Of a stretch of DNA of 45,480 nucleotides, positions 8,799 through 17,208 are shown piece after piece. Each line of letters opens with the position of its first letter. Position 1 is the stretch's first letter. The stretch spans positions 18,074 through 63,553 of the forward strand of contig NZ_BSCT01000044.1 of assembly GCF_030159255.1 (NCBI RefSeq). The letters are read 5' to 3'. The notes below the pieces were generated by a model, which searched no databases, was not told where the DNA came from, and saw only the letters and a list, made by a program, of their open reading frames with translations. The position numbers were made by a program, and so were the translations under genes. This DNA is from Bradyrhizobium sp. SSBR45G (GTDB lineage Bacteria > Pseudomonadota > Alphaproteobacteria > Rhizobiales > Xanthobacteraceae).

Positions 8799-9689
8799 TC
8801 AGTTGCTCGCCATCACCGGGCGCACCGGGTCGCCCTCGCGCAGCAGCGCGCCGGCGCGGGTGACGACGACGTCGCCCTCGGCAAGGCCGTCCTTGATCTC
8901 GACCTGGCCGCCGGCCATCAGGCCGATCTCGACCCGCTTGGTCTCGATGCGCTGGGCGCGGACCACCTGCACCACGGTGCCGTCGGGATCGTAGAGGATG
9001 GCGGTCAGCGGCACCGCGACGCCGCAGCTCTGGCCGATCTTGATCACCGCGCGGCCGAACGCATTGACCAGCAGCCGGCCGGTGCCGGTGATGGCGATGA
9101 AGGCCTGGCCGAGCTGGCTATTCGGCTCGACGGTCGGCCCGACGCGGCGGATCTTGCCGTCGACCTCGCCGGCGCCGACGATGCGGATGCGCGCCGGCTG
9201 GTTGACCGCAAGCTTGCCGATCTGGGCTGATGGCACCAGCCCGACCAGATCATATTCGTTGCGGGCGATGATCGAGAACAGCGCCTCGCCGCGCCCCGAG
9301 GCGAAGGCGCCGATGGTGGCGCTGGACGACATGATGGTGCCGGCGACCGGCGCCTGGATCATGATCGAGCCGCCCTCGGGCGGCGTCAGCCGCGCCAGAT
9401 TCTGTCCCGCCGTGACGGTGTCGCCGGCATCGGCCATCACCTCGGCGACCTTCAGTCCGGGGCGGTCCGGCCTGACCGCGGTCTCGTCGCGGGCGAGCAC
9501 CATGCCGGACACCTCGACGGTGTTGTCGAAGCAGGCCTTGGTGGCCTTGAGCACGTTGACGGCGGCGCCCTTCGGCGCGTCGCCGCCGTCAGCCGCCGCG
9601 GCTTGGGCCGTGGCCTGGACCACAGCCAGCAGGCTGGCGACGGCGAGCATCGGCATCCGGCGCATCGTGGCAATTGCGGCATGTCCCAT
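8799..9689 (-). CDS. RND-type periplasmic adaptor (HlyD/MFP family), no partner permease adjacent
   Basis: A 296-residue membrane-fusion protein. A signal peptide (MRRMPMLAVASLLAVVQATAQA) is followed by a barrel/lipoyl arrangement: KACFDNTVEVSGMVLARDE, GDTVTAGQNLARLTPPEG, IQAPVAGTI, then a beta-barrel and a membrane-proximal domain ending EGDVVVTRAGALLREGD. The alpha-hairpin is almost absent, as in short adaptors. It is clearly paralogous to the adaptor at 16282 (shared KACF, LARLTPP and SCGVA-P landmarks), but no RND permease gene is beside it. The ATG at 9689 is supported by GAGGA about 10 bases upstream; a start at 9773 would put extra residues before the signal peptide. It may serve the permease encoded at 17208 or an unlinked pump. 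Confidence 0.85.
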   Translation of the reverse strand: MGHAAIATMRRMPMLAVASLLAVVQATAQAAAADGGDAPKGAAVNVLKATKACFDNTVEVSGMVLARDETAVRPDRPGLKVAEVMADAGDTVTAGQNLARLTPPEGGSIMIQAPVAGTIMSSSATIGAFASGRGEALFSIIARNEYDLVGLVPSAQIGKLAVNQPARIRIVGAGEVDGKIRRVGPTVEPNSQLGQAFIAITGTGRLLVNAFGRAVIKIGQSCGVAVPLTAILYDPDGTVVQVVRAQRIETKRVEIGLMAGGQVEIKDGLAEGDVVVTRAGALLREGDPVRPVMASN

Positions 9690-9896
9690 GCGAAACCGGT
9701 CCTCGACCCCATTCATCGAACGGCTGTTGCCGGAGATAGCAGACGCACAGCCGCCGGGCCAGCCGACCCGCATCCCCCGGTAGTCGCGCCAGGGTGCCGC
9801 GACGTTCAGCCGACAGCCCCGACCGCGCCGAACTTCTCGGTCATGGCCACGTTGTCGCTGCCGAACGTCGGCCGTCTTTCATCTGGGATCACGATC

Positions 9897-10943
9897 ATGC
9901 TTCGGCTCTGGATACCGCTTCTGCTCTGCGCCGCCCTCATGACGCCCGCGGTCTCTGCCGAGCTCACGGCGGAGGCGGTCAACACCGCCGAGCTGCGCAA
10001 GCGGCCGCCGGCCGAGGACAAGACGGACCCGGTGGCGATCCGCGCCCAGGTGCTGCTCGACCGCGCCCACGTCTCGCCGGGGGAGATCGACGGCCGCTTC
10101 GGCGACAATGCCCAGAAGGCGCTCGCCGCCTTTGCCGCCGCCAAGGGCCTGAAGAGCGGTGCCAAGCTGACGCCCGAGCTGTGGGCGGCGCTGACCCAGC
10201 AGGACCAGGAGCCGGCGATCGTTACCTACAAGATCACGAAGCAGGACGTGAAGGGACCGTTCCTCAATCCGGTGCCGAAGAAGCTGGAGGCGATGAAGGA
10301 CCTGCCGGTGATCGGCTATGCGACGCCGCGCGAGGCGCTGGCGGAGAAATTCCACATGAGCGAGGACCTGCTCGCCGCGCTCAACCCCGGCAAGGCCTTC
10401 GACAAGGCCGACGAGGAGATCGTCGTCGCCAACGTCGTCGCGCCGCCCGAGACTGCCAAGGGTGGCCGCAGCGAGAAATCCAAGGGGGAGTCCAAGGACA
10501 AGAAGGATCAGCCGAAGCCGAAACTCGCGCAGATCACCAGGCTTGCCGTCAACAAGGACGAGGGCACGGTGCAGGCCTTCGACAAGGACAACCATCTGGT
10601 GGCGTTCTTCCCGGCGACGGTCGGCAGTGACGAGAAGCCGACGCCCGAGGGCAGCTTCAAGGTGACCTCGCGCGATGCCGATCCGACCTATCGCTACAAC
10701 CCCGACTACGACTTTCCCGGCGTCAAGGCGCGCACGCCATTCGTCATCAAGCCCGGCCCGAACGGTCCGGTCGGCTCGTATTGGATCGGCCTGTCGATCG
10801 GCAATGGCTACGGCATTCACGGCACCGCCGAGCCATCCAAGGTCGGCAAGTCCGAGTCGCATGGTTGCGTGCGCATGACCAATTGGGACGTCCGCTTCAT
10901 CGGCGAGCACCTCGCGAAGAAGGCGACGGTGGAGCTGCATTGA
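9897..10943 (+). CDS. L,D-transpeptidase (YkuD) with peptidoglycan-binding domain
   Basis: A 348-residue secreted cell-wall enzyme. It has a signal peptide (residues 1-20, ending AVSAE), a PG_binding_1-like helical domain (about 45-100, DGRFGDNAQKALAAF), a Lys/Glu-rich linker (about 190-205), then a YkuD catalytic domain with GYGIHGTAEPSKVG and SHGCVRM. The nucleophile is Cys324. Such enzymes make 3-3 crosslinks between meso-diaminopimelate residues or attach proteins to peptidoglycan. The ATG at 9897 places the signal peptide at the N-terminus; an in-frame ATG at 9843 would add 18 residues. It is divergent from the adaptor gene at 9689, with about 200 bases between for two promoters. Confidence 0.92.
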   Translation: MLRLWIPLLLCAALMTPAVSAELTAEAVNTAELRKRPPAEDKTDPVAIRAQVLLDRAHVSPGEIDGRFGDNAQKALAAFAAAKGLKSGAKLTPELWAALTQQDQEPAIVTYKITKQDVKGPFLNPVPKKLEAMKDLPVIGYATPREALAEKFHMSEDLLAALNPGKAFDKADEEIVVANVVAPPETAKGGRSEKSKGESKDKKDQPKPKLAQITRLAVNKDEGTVQAFDKDNHLVAFFPATVGSDEKPTPEGSFKVTSRDADPTYRYNPDYDFPGVKARTPFVIKPGPNGPVGSYWIGLSIGNGYGIHGTAEPSKVGKSESHGCVRMTNWDVRFIGEHLAKKATVELH

Positions 10944-11269
10944 GGGGGGCGGCGCTGCCTCCTCGTAGTCCGGATGAGCGACAGTCTGCGCCCGCAAGGG
11001 CGCAGGCGATAGCGACATCCGGGCTCATCGCCACAGTTCGTGAGAAGGTCTGATGTGGCGTCCGCCTCCGCCCTCCGGGCTTCGGCTTCCGCTCATCCAC
11101 GCGACGGCGCGCGCTCCGACATCCCGCCGTGGCTCCGCAAATTCCCGTGCGCCGATGATCGGCGCCCGCAAGGCTTTGTTTGCCCTGGTGGCGATTACCA
11201 CCCGCCGTCCTTGACGGGGATCGATCGATCCGCTGTTTAGCCGCATCGCAGCAAATCGCGGAGCCCATC
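10944..11269. other. Gap with GCAA-loop hairpin and a 19-codon reading frame
   Basis: In this 326-base gap a perfect hairpin CTGCGCCC-GCAA-GGGCGCAG lies at 10986-11005, about 40 bases after the transpeptidase stop and inside a looser inverted repeat (CCGGATGAGC near 10971, GGGCTCATCG near 11022). It has no T-tract but could still stabilise or end the transcript. Further right, an ATG at 11155 opens a 19-codon frame, MIGARKALFALVAITTRRP, ending at 11214. I cannot tell whether it is translated. Confidence 0.55.
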
Positions 11270-11557
11270 GTGCAAGCCATCGCCCAGACCTTCTACCGTG
11301 TCCCCGTGATCGGCTGGATGACGCGGGAGGCTGTCCACGGCCCCGCTGATGCGAAGTACTTCTTCGCCTTCAACCTGGTCGTGCTGTTCGCCGCACTGGT
11401 CTACACCTTCGGCTATCCCTTCCTGATCTCGGTCGCACTGTTTGAAGCCGCCGCCGGCCTCGCCTTCCTGGTCGTGCTGACCGCCTCCGACGCCTTCACC
11501 AAGCAGCGCGCCCCCGCGCCCGACCCGACACTGCGCGCGCCGCGCAAGCGCGGCTGA
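11270..11557 (+). CDS. Small membrane protein of unknown function
   Basis: A 95-residue protein. The GTG at 11270 is chosen because CGGAG lies about 7 bases upstream (11258-11262 region). An in-frame ATG at 11180 would add 30 unconvincing residues across the gap. After a short amphipathic N-terminus (VIGWMTREAVHGPADA) come two closely spaced hydrophobic segments (FFAFNLVVLFAALVYTFGY and VALFEAAAGLAFLVVLTA), then a basic, proline-rich tail (QRAPAPDPTLRAPRKRG). A two-helix inner-membrane hairpin is likely. No function can be assigned. Confidence 0.65.
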   Translation: MQAIAQTFYRVPVIGWMTREAVHGPADAKYFFAFNLVVLFAALVYTFGYPFLISVALFEAAAGLAFLVVLTASDAFTKQRAPAPDPTLRAPRKRG

Positions 11558-11682
11558 CGCCAGGACGACTAATAACCTGAATCTCGTCACTCCGGGGCGG
11601 TCGCCAACGGCGACCGAGCCCGGAATCCCGGTATCATCGTGGAATGCGCCAGCCCCGCGCCATTGCGAGCGAAGCGAAGAAT

Positions 11683-11844
11683 CGTAGGGTGGGCAAAGGC
11701 GCGCAAGCAATACTATCAGCCCAGCCCACGTTGCATCGCGCGCCGTGCCCACCGCTCCCATCCACGATGCCGATGGTGGGCACGGCGCGCCGGACAGCGT
11801 TGCCAGCCGAGAGCGCAGGTGAGCGCGCCTTTGCCCACCCTACG
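11683..11844. repeat. Nested perfect inverted repeat (22-bp outer and 16-bp inner arms)
   Basis: The outer arms at 11683-11704 and 11823-11844 are perfect 22-base inverted copies (CGTAGGGTGGGCAAAGGCGCGC and its complement). Inside them the arms GCGCGCCGTGCCCACC (11738-11753) and GGTGGGCACGGCGCGC (11775-11790) are also perfect. A transcript would fold into a two-tier hairpin, and the unit has the look of a small non-autonomous repeat. Confidence 0.85.
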
Positions 11845-12446
11845 AATCGCCTCGTCTTCCTGCGCGCAGGGACTGATTTGGTCAGCCATCTCAAGCTGAT
11901 TTGGCCTGTCCAGATCTTCGTCAAAAAAGAAATCACTTGCACCGTCGGGCAAATCAGGTGGAGATTTCCGCCCGTCCCGCCTCATTGAAGAGGGGCGCCT
12001 TCGCGAACGTCACGATGCGTTGGGGTGGGATGCGATGGCCGCGGTGGGGTGCAGCGTGCTCGAGGGCATGCCGACGTACGCCACGCCGCGGACGGTGAAG
12101 TCGCAGGGTCCTGGCCTCCCGACGCTGAGGTCCGCGCAACGTGCGTCATGCGCGCGTTGTCGCCACGGTGGCAAACAAGCCGGTCGCCGAGGAGACTGCG
12201 TATAAAACGTAAAGCCATCGCGCAGGGAGGGCCGGGTCGTCCGGCTGACCTGTGGTTCTGCCGCGTGCTTGTTTGCTGCACGCGGACCGCAGGCCCCAGC
12301 CGGGGCCTGGCTCTCCCTGCGCCCTCTCGTTGGAGAGGGTGTCCCGATGCACAGCTCGGACGCGAAACGCGCCGCGAGAACGAGGTGTCATGTGCGCAGT
12401 CGTGCGCCGGAGATTCTCGATGTCGTCGCGCACGACATCAGCCCCG

Positions 12447-12565
12447 CGTCATTGCGAGCGAAGCGACTTTGTCCGCCGAAGCCCTTGGGCGACGGCGGAA
12501 GCAATCCAGAATGTTTCTGCGGAGGCAGCCTGGATTGCTTCGGCGCAAGGCGCCTCGCAATGACG
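12447..12565. repeat. GCGAGCGAAGC palindromic element, copy 1
   Basis: The left arm CGTCATTGCGAGCGAAGC, then GAAGCAATCCAGAA, is mirrored by CTGGATTGCTTC and then CGCCTCGCAATGACG. The same arms occur at 32491-32570 with a shorter loop, so this is an interspersed repeat family with at least two members in the window. It lies downstream of the MBL-fold gene's stop. Confidence 0.85.
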
Positions 12566-12613
12566 GAGCAAGAGCCACGAGTGTGCGACTCACGTCTCCT
12601 CATCCTGCATCGC

Positions 12614-13420
12614 CTACCTCGCAAACGACCGCGACGGTGCGACATGCAGCGCATAGGCATCGGCGGCCTCGTTGACGCGCGGATAGAGCTCGGTGACCAG
12701 CGGGTCGTGGCCGGGGATGAATCGATCCGGGTGGCCGGCGAGGCGTTCGATGATCTCCCAGCCCAGCGCCATGTCGCCGACATTGTAGACGATCGGAAAC
12801 GGGCTGCGGCGCTGCAGATTGGCGTAGTAATGCGCGGCGTCGGAGGCGAGCACCACGGGGCCGCGCGCGGTCTCGACCCGCACCACCTGCAGCCCGTCGG
12901 AATGGCCGCCGACGCGGTGCACGGTGACCCCCGGGGCGACCTCGCCGTCGCCGGCATGGAAGCTGACGCGCTCGCCATAGACATGGCGCACCATGGTGGT
13001 GACGTGCTCGACCGAGAACGGGTGGCGCAGCAGGCCGTTGCACATGCAGCGTCCGGTCGCATAGGCCATCTCGCGCTCCTGCAGATGAAAGCGCGCGTTC
13101 GGGAAGCGGTCGAGATTGCCGGCGTGGTCGTAATGCAGATGCGTGACGATGATGTCACGGATGTCGGCAGCGTTGACGCCGAATGCTTCGAGCGCGTCGA
13201 CAGGATTGCGGGTGAGCCTGCGGTTGCGCGCCTGCGCCTCCGCGGCATTGAAGCCGGTGTCGACCAGGATGTCGCGCCCGGGCTGGCGGATCAGCCAGAC
13301 GAAATAGTCGAGGTCCTGCGCGGTCGTGTCGTGCGGATCGGGCTGCAGGAAGTTCATGTGCAGGGTGCGCGGCGACATCGTCGCATAGCGCAGCGCGTAG
13401 ATCTCGGCGGCGGTTCCCAT
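12614..13420 (-). CDS. MBL-fold metallohydrolase, N-acyl homoserine lactonase-like
   Basis: A 268-residue metallo-beta-lactamase-fold protein without a signal peptide. The zinc motif is His94-x-His96-x-Asp98-His99 in THLHYDHAGN. Further ligands are expected in GGHSDGLQ, LASDAAHYY and PGHDP. The layout resembles the AttM/AiiB lactonase branch, which opens the lactone ring of acyl-homoserine lactones, but many relatives act on other lactones or esters and no LuxI/LuxR gene is in the window, so the substrate is inferred only at family level. The ATG at 13420 has AAGG about 8 bases upstream; a start at 13474 would add an Arg-rich, non-family extension. It is divergent from the pseudo-caspase/TPR gene. 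Confidence 0.85.
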   Translation of the reverse strand: MGTAAEIYALRYATMSPRTLHMNFLQPDPHDTTAQDLDYFVWLIRQPGRDILVDTGFNAAEAQARNRRLTRNPVDALEAFGVNAADIRDIIVTHLHYDHAGNLDRFPNARFHLQEREMAYATGRCMCNGLLRHPFSVEHVTTMVRHVYGERVSFHAGDGEVAPGVTVHRVGGHSDGLQVVRVETARGPVVLASDAAHYYANLQRRSPFPIVYNVGDMALGWEIIERLAGHPDRFIPGHDPLVTELYPRVNEAADAYALHVAPSRSFAR

Positions 13421-13772
13421 GATGCCTTCGCGTTGCCTCGCTCGTCGTTGATCGGTCCGGCGGCATCGAGCCACCGGCGCGCACCAAGGTCAACCAGGGT
13501 CGAAATCGAACCGGAGCGAGGCGGGCGGCGACAGAGCGTGAGGTTTCTCACATTGCAGGACGTCGGTATCGCGGCATGGTCGGGTGGTGTCGTTCGACGA
13601 AAAGGATCGCAAGATCCCTTCGTCAGCGGCTGCCCCGGGCGACGATTCATCAACCGCCGCAAGCAGTTGACGTGTCGTCACGGCGATTTGATAATGCCTG
13701 ACGCGTGGGTTAATGTCGCCGCGGCGCAAGCTGGACGGCGCCTGTTTGCTGGACCGCTGGACCGCCATCGTG
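13421..13772. other. Divergent intergenic region with one strong promoter
   Basis: These 352 bases separate the divergent MBL-fold and caspase-like/TPR genes. A strong sigma-70-type promoter for the rightward gene is annotated separately at 13667-13695. I see no comparably clear leftward promoter and no further gene. Confidence 0.5.
13667..13695 (+). promoter_or_regulatory. Sigma-70-type promoter for the caspase-like/TPR gene
   Basis: TTGACG (13667-13672) and GATAAT (13690-13695) are separated by 17 bases, five of six matches to each consensus hexamer. Transcription would start near 13702, about 70 bases before the ATG. This is the best-looking housekeeping promoter I find in the window, and it could drive the downstream envelope genes. 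Confidence 0.6.
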
Positions 13773-15296
13773 ATGATTCTCCGCCTGCTGTTGCTGCTCG
13801 GTTTGATGGCCTCTGTCGCCACGTCGGTCGGGTTCTCCCGGCCCGCGCACGCGGCCGGCGAGCGCTTTGCGCTCGTCATCGGCAATGCGAAATATCCCGA
13901 TGCCGAGGCGCCGCTGAAGGAGCCGATCAACGACGCGCGCGACCTCAGCGACGAGCTGAAGCGCGATGGCTTCGTCGTCGAGACGATCGAGAACGCCACC
14001 GGCGATACGATGCGCCGCGGCCTCGATCGGCTCTATGGCAAGATCAAGCCGGGCTCGGTGGCGCTGTTGTTCTTCTCCGGCTACGGCATCCAGTCGAACC
14101 GGACCAGCTACATGGTTCCCGTCGACGCCCAGATCTGGCAGGAGGCCGACGTGCGGCGTGACGGCATCAGCCTCGAGCAGGTGCTGCAGGAGATCAACAG
14201 CCGCGGCGCCGGCGTGAAGATCGCGCTGCTCGATGCCTCCAGGCGCAATCCCTATGAGCGCCGCTTCCGCACCGCCTCGTCCGGCCTTGCGCCGGTGATC
14301 GCCCCGAGTGGTACCCTGGTCATGTACTCGGCCGCGCTGTCCTCGGTCGTCTCGGACACCGGCCGTGACCGCGGCCTGTTCGTGCAGGAATTGCTGAAGG
14401 AGATCCGCGTTCCCGACCTCACCGCGGAAGAGACGCTGAACCGTACCCGCGTCGGCGTGACGCGCGCCTCGCGCAGCGAGCAGGTGCCGTGGATCTCGTC
14501 CTCGCTGGCCGAGGATTTCTCGTTCGTGCCGGGCGCTGGCGGTGCACGCCCGACCGTGACGGCCGACGCCACCCCGGTGCCGCAGCCGACGCCCACACCG
14601 ACTCCGCCGCCCGCACCCGCTCCGCCGGCGCCGCTGCCGCCAGCGCCTCTGCCGCTGCCGCCAGCTCCGCCGCCCCCGCCTCCAAAGGCGGAGACGCTGC
14701 CGGCGCCGCCGCTTCCGCCAGCCCCGCCTGTGCCGACGCCCGCGCCGACCAATCCTCCGACGGCCAACGTGCCGGCTCAGCCGCCGCAGGATCCGTTCGC
14801 CGACGATCCGAAAATCAAGGCTCTGACGGCCAGGATCCAGGCCAATCCGGATGACGCCGGCGCCTATTACGGGCGCGGCCAGGTCTATGCCAGCAAGGGC
14901 GCCTATCCGCAGGCAATCCGCGATTTCGACGAGGCCATCCGGATCAATCCGAAGGACGTCGAGGCGCTCAACAATCGCTGCTGGGCGCGCACGGTGGTCG
15001 GCGAGCTGCAGGCGGCGCTGCGCGACTGCAACGAGGCGCTGCGGCTGCGGCCGAACTTCGTCGACGCGCTCGACAGCCGCGGCCTCGTCAACCTCAAGAG
15101 CGGCGCCACCAAGAACGCGATCGCCGATTTCGATGCGGCGCTGAAGATCAACCCGCGGCTGACGTCATCCTTGTACGGGCGGGGTCTCGCCAAGCAGCGC
15201 AACGGCGCTGCGCAGGAGGGCGCGCTCGACATCGCCAACGCCAAGACGATCGATCCGAACATCGCGCGCGAGTTCGAGGATTACGGCGTGCGCTGA
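13773..15296 (+). CDS. Exported caspase-like (Tyr/Ser) protein with proline-rich linker and TPRs
   Basis: A 507-residue protein with a signal peptide (1-28, ending ARPAHAAG-like), a caspase-fold domain (about 30-250), a Pro/Ala/Thr-rich linker (about 265-340) and three to four TPRs (about 361-494, e.g. AYYGRGQVYASKGAYPQAIRD). The positions of the catalytic pair read Tyr104 in FSGYGIQ and Ser156 in LLDASRRNP, so it should not be a cysteine protease. The flanking fold (VIGNAKYP, PINDARDL, YMVPVDAQIW) is intact and close to the paralogue at 7762. Exported TPRs after a rigid linker suggest a docking or scaffold role in the periplasm. It is followed on the same strand by OmpA-domain, adaptor and RND permease genes. 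The ATG at 13773 is chosen to put the signal peptide first. Confidence 0.88.
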   Translation: MILRLLLLLGLMASVATSVGFSRPAHAAGERFALVIGNAKYPDAEAPLKEPINDARDLSDELKRDGFVVETIENATGDTMRRGLDRLYGKIKPGSVALLFFSGYGIQSNRTSYMVPVDAQIWQEADVRRDGISLEQVLQEINSRGAGVKIALLDASRRNPYERRFRTASSGLAPVIAPSGTLVMYSAALSSVVSDTGRDRGLFVQELLKEIRVPDLTAEETLNRTRVGVTRASRSEQVPWISSSLAEDFSFVPGAGGARPTVTADATPVPQPTPTPTPPPAPAPPAPLPPAPLPLPPAPPPPPPKAETLPAPPLPPAPPVPTPAPTNPPTANVPAQPPQDPFADDPKIKALTARIQANPDDAGAYYGRGQVYASKGAYPQAIRDFDEAIRINPKDVEALNNRCWARTVVGELQAALRDCNEALRLRPNFVDALDSRGLVNLKSGATKNAIADFDAALKINPRLTSSLYGRGLAKQRNGAAQEGALDIANAKTIDPNIAREFEDYGVR

Positions 15297-15438
15297 TTTC
15301 TTGCGCGCGATGGCCGGCCGCCTCGAACCAGGCGGCGGGCCGGACCGACATATCTGCGGACAGCCGAAGTCGCGAGCGGGCGTTCGCGGCGGGACAGGCA
15401 GGTGAGTTCGCGTGCGTACTGCGCGAGGAGGGATGGCA

Positions 15439-16113
15439 ATGACCGCAAAGACCAATTCGACCCACGCCGTCGGCCTGACGGCTGTGCTGGTGGCCGCGAG
15501 CCTCGTCGCGTTCGCCTCGCTCGGCCTCACCCGGGCCGTCGCGGCCGAGGACGTCACCGAGGATCAGATCGTCCGCGCACTGGCCGGACCGAAGAAGCCG
15601 CTGACCCGCGGGCTGTCGATGTCGCCGCCGGCGGACGCGGCGCCCGCCGTGGCGCCGGAGCAGGACAAGTTCCTGCAGAGCATCCGCGGCCGCTCGACCC
15701 GCTCGCTGTCGTCAGCCGAGCGCGAGGAGATCGCGACGGTCGCCAAGACCAAGCCGAACATCGATCTCGAGATCACCTTCGACTACAACTCGGCCAACAT
15801 CAGCCAGAAGTCGATGGCCTCGGTTCAGGCGCTCGGCCGGGCGTTGACCAGCCCCGACCTGAAAGGGTCGACCTTCGTCGTCGCGGGCCACACCGATGCC
15901 GCCGGCGCCGACGCCTACAACCAGGATCTCTCGGAGCGCCGCGCCGATTCGATCAAGCGCTATCTGGTCGAGAAGTTCGGCATCGCCGGCGCCGACCTCG
16001 TCACGGTCGGCTACGGCAAGAGCAAGCTGAAGGATCCGAGCCAGCCGCTGGCCGAGGTCAACCGCCGCGTCCAGGTCGTCAACATGCAGAGCAAGACGGC
16101 GGCCGCCAAGTAG
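15439..16113 (+). CDS. OmpA-domain envelope protein
   Basis: A 224-residue protein with a signal peptide (about 1-36, ending RAVAAED), a short linker, and a C-terminal OmpA/MotB-like peptidoglycan-binding domain (about 108-215). That domain carries ITFDYNSANIS, VAGHTDAAGADAYNQDLSERRA, VGYGKSKL and VNRRVQVV. Such domains bind meso-diaminopimelate in peptidoglycan and tie the outer membrane or a complex to the wall. The start is fixed by the ribosome binding site: AGGAGG at 15426-15431 is 7 bases before the ATG at 15439, while the ATG at 15433 is too close. It follows the pseudo-caspase/TPR gene by 142 bases on the same strand, so they may be cotranscribed. No beta-barrel is present. Confidence 0.9.
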   Translation: MTAKTNSTHAVGLTAVLVAASLVAFASLGLTRAVAAEDVTEDQIVRALAGPKKPLTRGLSMSPPADAAPAVAPEQDKFLQSIRGRSTRSLSSAEREEIATVAKTKPNIDLEITFDYNSANISQKSMASVQALGRALTSPDLKGSTFVVAGHTDAAGADAYNQDLSERRADSIKRYLVEKFGIAGADLVTVGYGKSKLKDPSQPLAEVNRRVQVVNMQSKTAAAK

Positions 16114-16281
16114 CCCGCACCAGCACCGTCGGAAGGCGCGCGTGGCCGGAGATCGAGCTGACCGGATGCGTCCCGCAGCCTTGCGGGGCGCGTCGTCTCG
16201 TCGGAACCTGCCACGCCACCTCAGCAGGAGCATCCGCTCCATCATGAAACCGCCTCTCGAGCCGCCCGGATCCGCTCTCCG

Positions 16282-17208
16282 ATGAAGCTGCCAAAATCAC
16301 TCAAGACCGCGGCCAGCGCGGTGGTCTTCGTGGCTCTGTTCGCGGGCTATTACTGGTATGAGCACCGTCCCCATCCGGCTGCCGAGGAGCCGCGCATGCA
16401 GGCCCAGGTGCTGGTGACCAAGGCGGGTAAGGCCTGCTTCTCCGATCTGGTGCGTGTCACCGGCTTCGTCGTGCCCCGCCGCGAGGCCGTGGTCGGTGCT
16501 GACCAGGAGGGCTCGCGGGTGACCGACGTCCTGGTCAAGGAAGGCGACGTGGTCACCGAGAACCAGGAGCTCGCGCGCCTGACACCGCCTCCGCCCCAGC
16601 CGGGCGCTCCGGCGGCCGCCGCGAACCGGCCGCTGTCGCTGCGGGCGCCGGCGGCGGGCGTCGTCACCGAAGTCCGCACCATTGCCGGCGCGCCGGCCTC
16701 GCCCCAGGCGGGGCCGATGTTCCGCATTGCCGTCAACAACGAGCTGGAGCTCGACGCCGAAGTTCCGAGCATTCATCTGCTCAAGCTCAGCGCGGGCGCG
16801 CCCGCGCGCATCAACCGCGACGATCTTCCCGACATCATCGGCCGGCTGCGCGTGGTGGCGCCGCAGGTCGACCGGACGACCCAGCTCGGTCATGTCCGCA
16901 TCACCATGACCAGCAATCCCTCACTCAAGCCCGGCATGTTCGCGCGCGCCAACATCGATGCGCGACGGAGCTGCGGTGTCGCCATTCCCAATACGGCGAT
17001 CGATCATCTCACCATCCAGGTCGTGAAGGGCGATACGATCGAGACGCGCAGGGTCCGGGTCGGCCTGGTGTCCGATACGTCGACCGAGATCCTCGAAGGT
17101 CTGGCCGAGGGCGAGGTCGTGGTGGCCGACGCCGGCAGCTCGCTGCATGACGGCGACCAGATCAAGACCATGTTCGCCGAAGACATCGATCGCACGCGGG
17201 TACGCTGA
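16282..17208 (+). CDS. RND efflux periplasmic adaptor (HlyD/MFP family)
   Basis: A 308-residue membrane-fusion protein anchored by one N-terminal membrane segment (VVFVALFAGYYWYE, about 12-29). The domains run barrel-lipoyl-barrel: GKACFSDLVRVTGFVVPRRE, EGDVVTENQELARLTPP, LRAPAAGVVTEV, then the beta-barrel and the membrane-proximal EGLAEGEVVVADAGSSLHDGD. The helical hairpin is reduced to a short proline-rich loop, as in its paralogue at 8799. Its stop overlaps the permease start by one base (TGATG at 17206-17210), so translation is coupled and the two form one pump. An outer-membrane channel gene is not in the window. Confidence 0.93.
   Translation: MKLPKSLKTAASAVVFVALFAGYYWYEHRPHPAAEEPRMQAQVLVTKAGKACFSDLVRVTGFVVPRREAVVGADQEGSRVTDVLVKEGDVVTENQELARLTPPPPQPGAPAAAANRPLSLRAPAAGVVTEVRTIAGAPASPQAGPMFRIAVNNELELDAEVPSIHLLKLSAGAPARINRDDLPDIIGRLRVVAPQVDRTTQLGHVRITMTSNPSLKPGMFARANIDARRSCGVAIPNTAIDHLTIQVVKGDTIETRRVRVGLVSDTSTEILEGLAEGEVVVADAGSSLHDGDQIKTMFAEDIDRTRVR

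Larger units (their letters stand above)
11558..12613. repeat. 1.06-kb gene-free mosaic of palindromic repeats
   Basis: No reading frame here looks like a gene. Several repeat types follow one another: a short CGGTCGCCAACGGCGACCG hairpin near 11598, the nested palindrome at 11683-11844, a middle stretch (about 11900-12440) resembling sequence that I recall being scattered through Bradyrhizobium genomes and often mis-annotated as short ORFs, and the GCGAGCGAAGC palindrome at 12447-12565. The recollection of genome-wide copies is not checkable within the window, apart from the last family, which recurs at 32491. Confidence 0.65.

Noticed and set aside
11558..12613. Mobile element with its own transposase
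   Set aside because: The stretch looks repetitive, but no transposase-like reading frame or catalytic motif is present.
13567..13640. Possible tRNA or small RNA in the divergent region
   Set aside because: No cloverleaf-like arms or T-loop sequence could be found on either strand.
12269..14161. 630-codon plus-strand frame spanning the repeat mosaic and the MBL-fold gene
   Set aside because: It reads through palindromic repeats and antisense to a clear metallohydrolase, with no motifs of its own.
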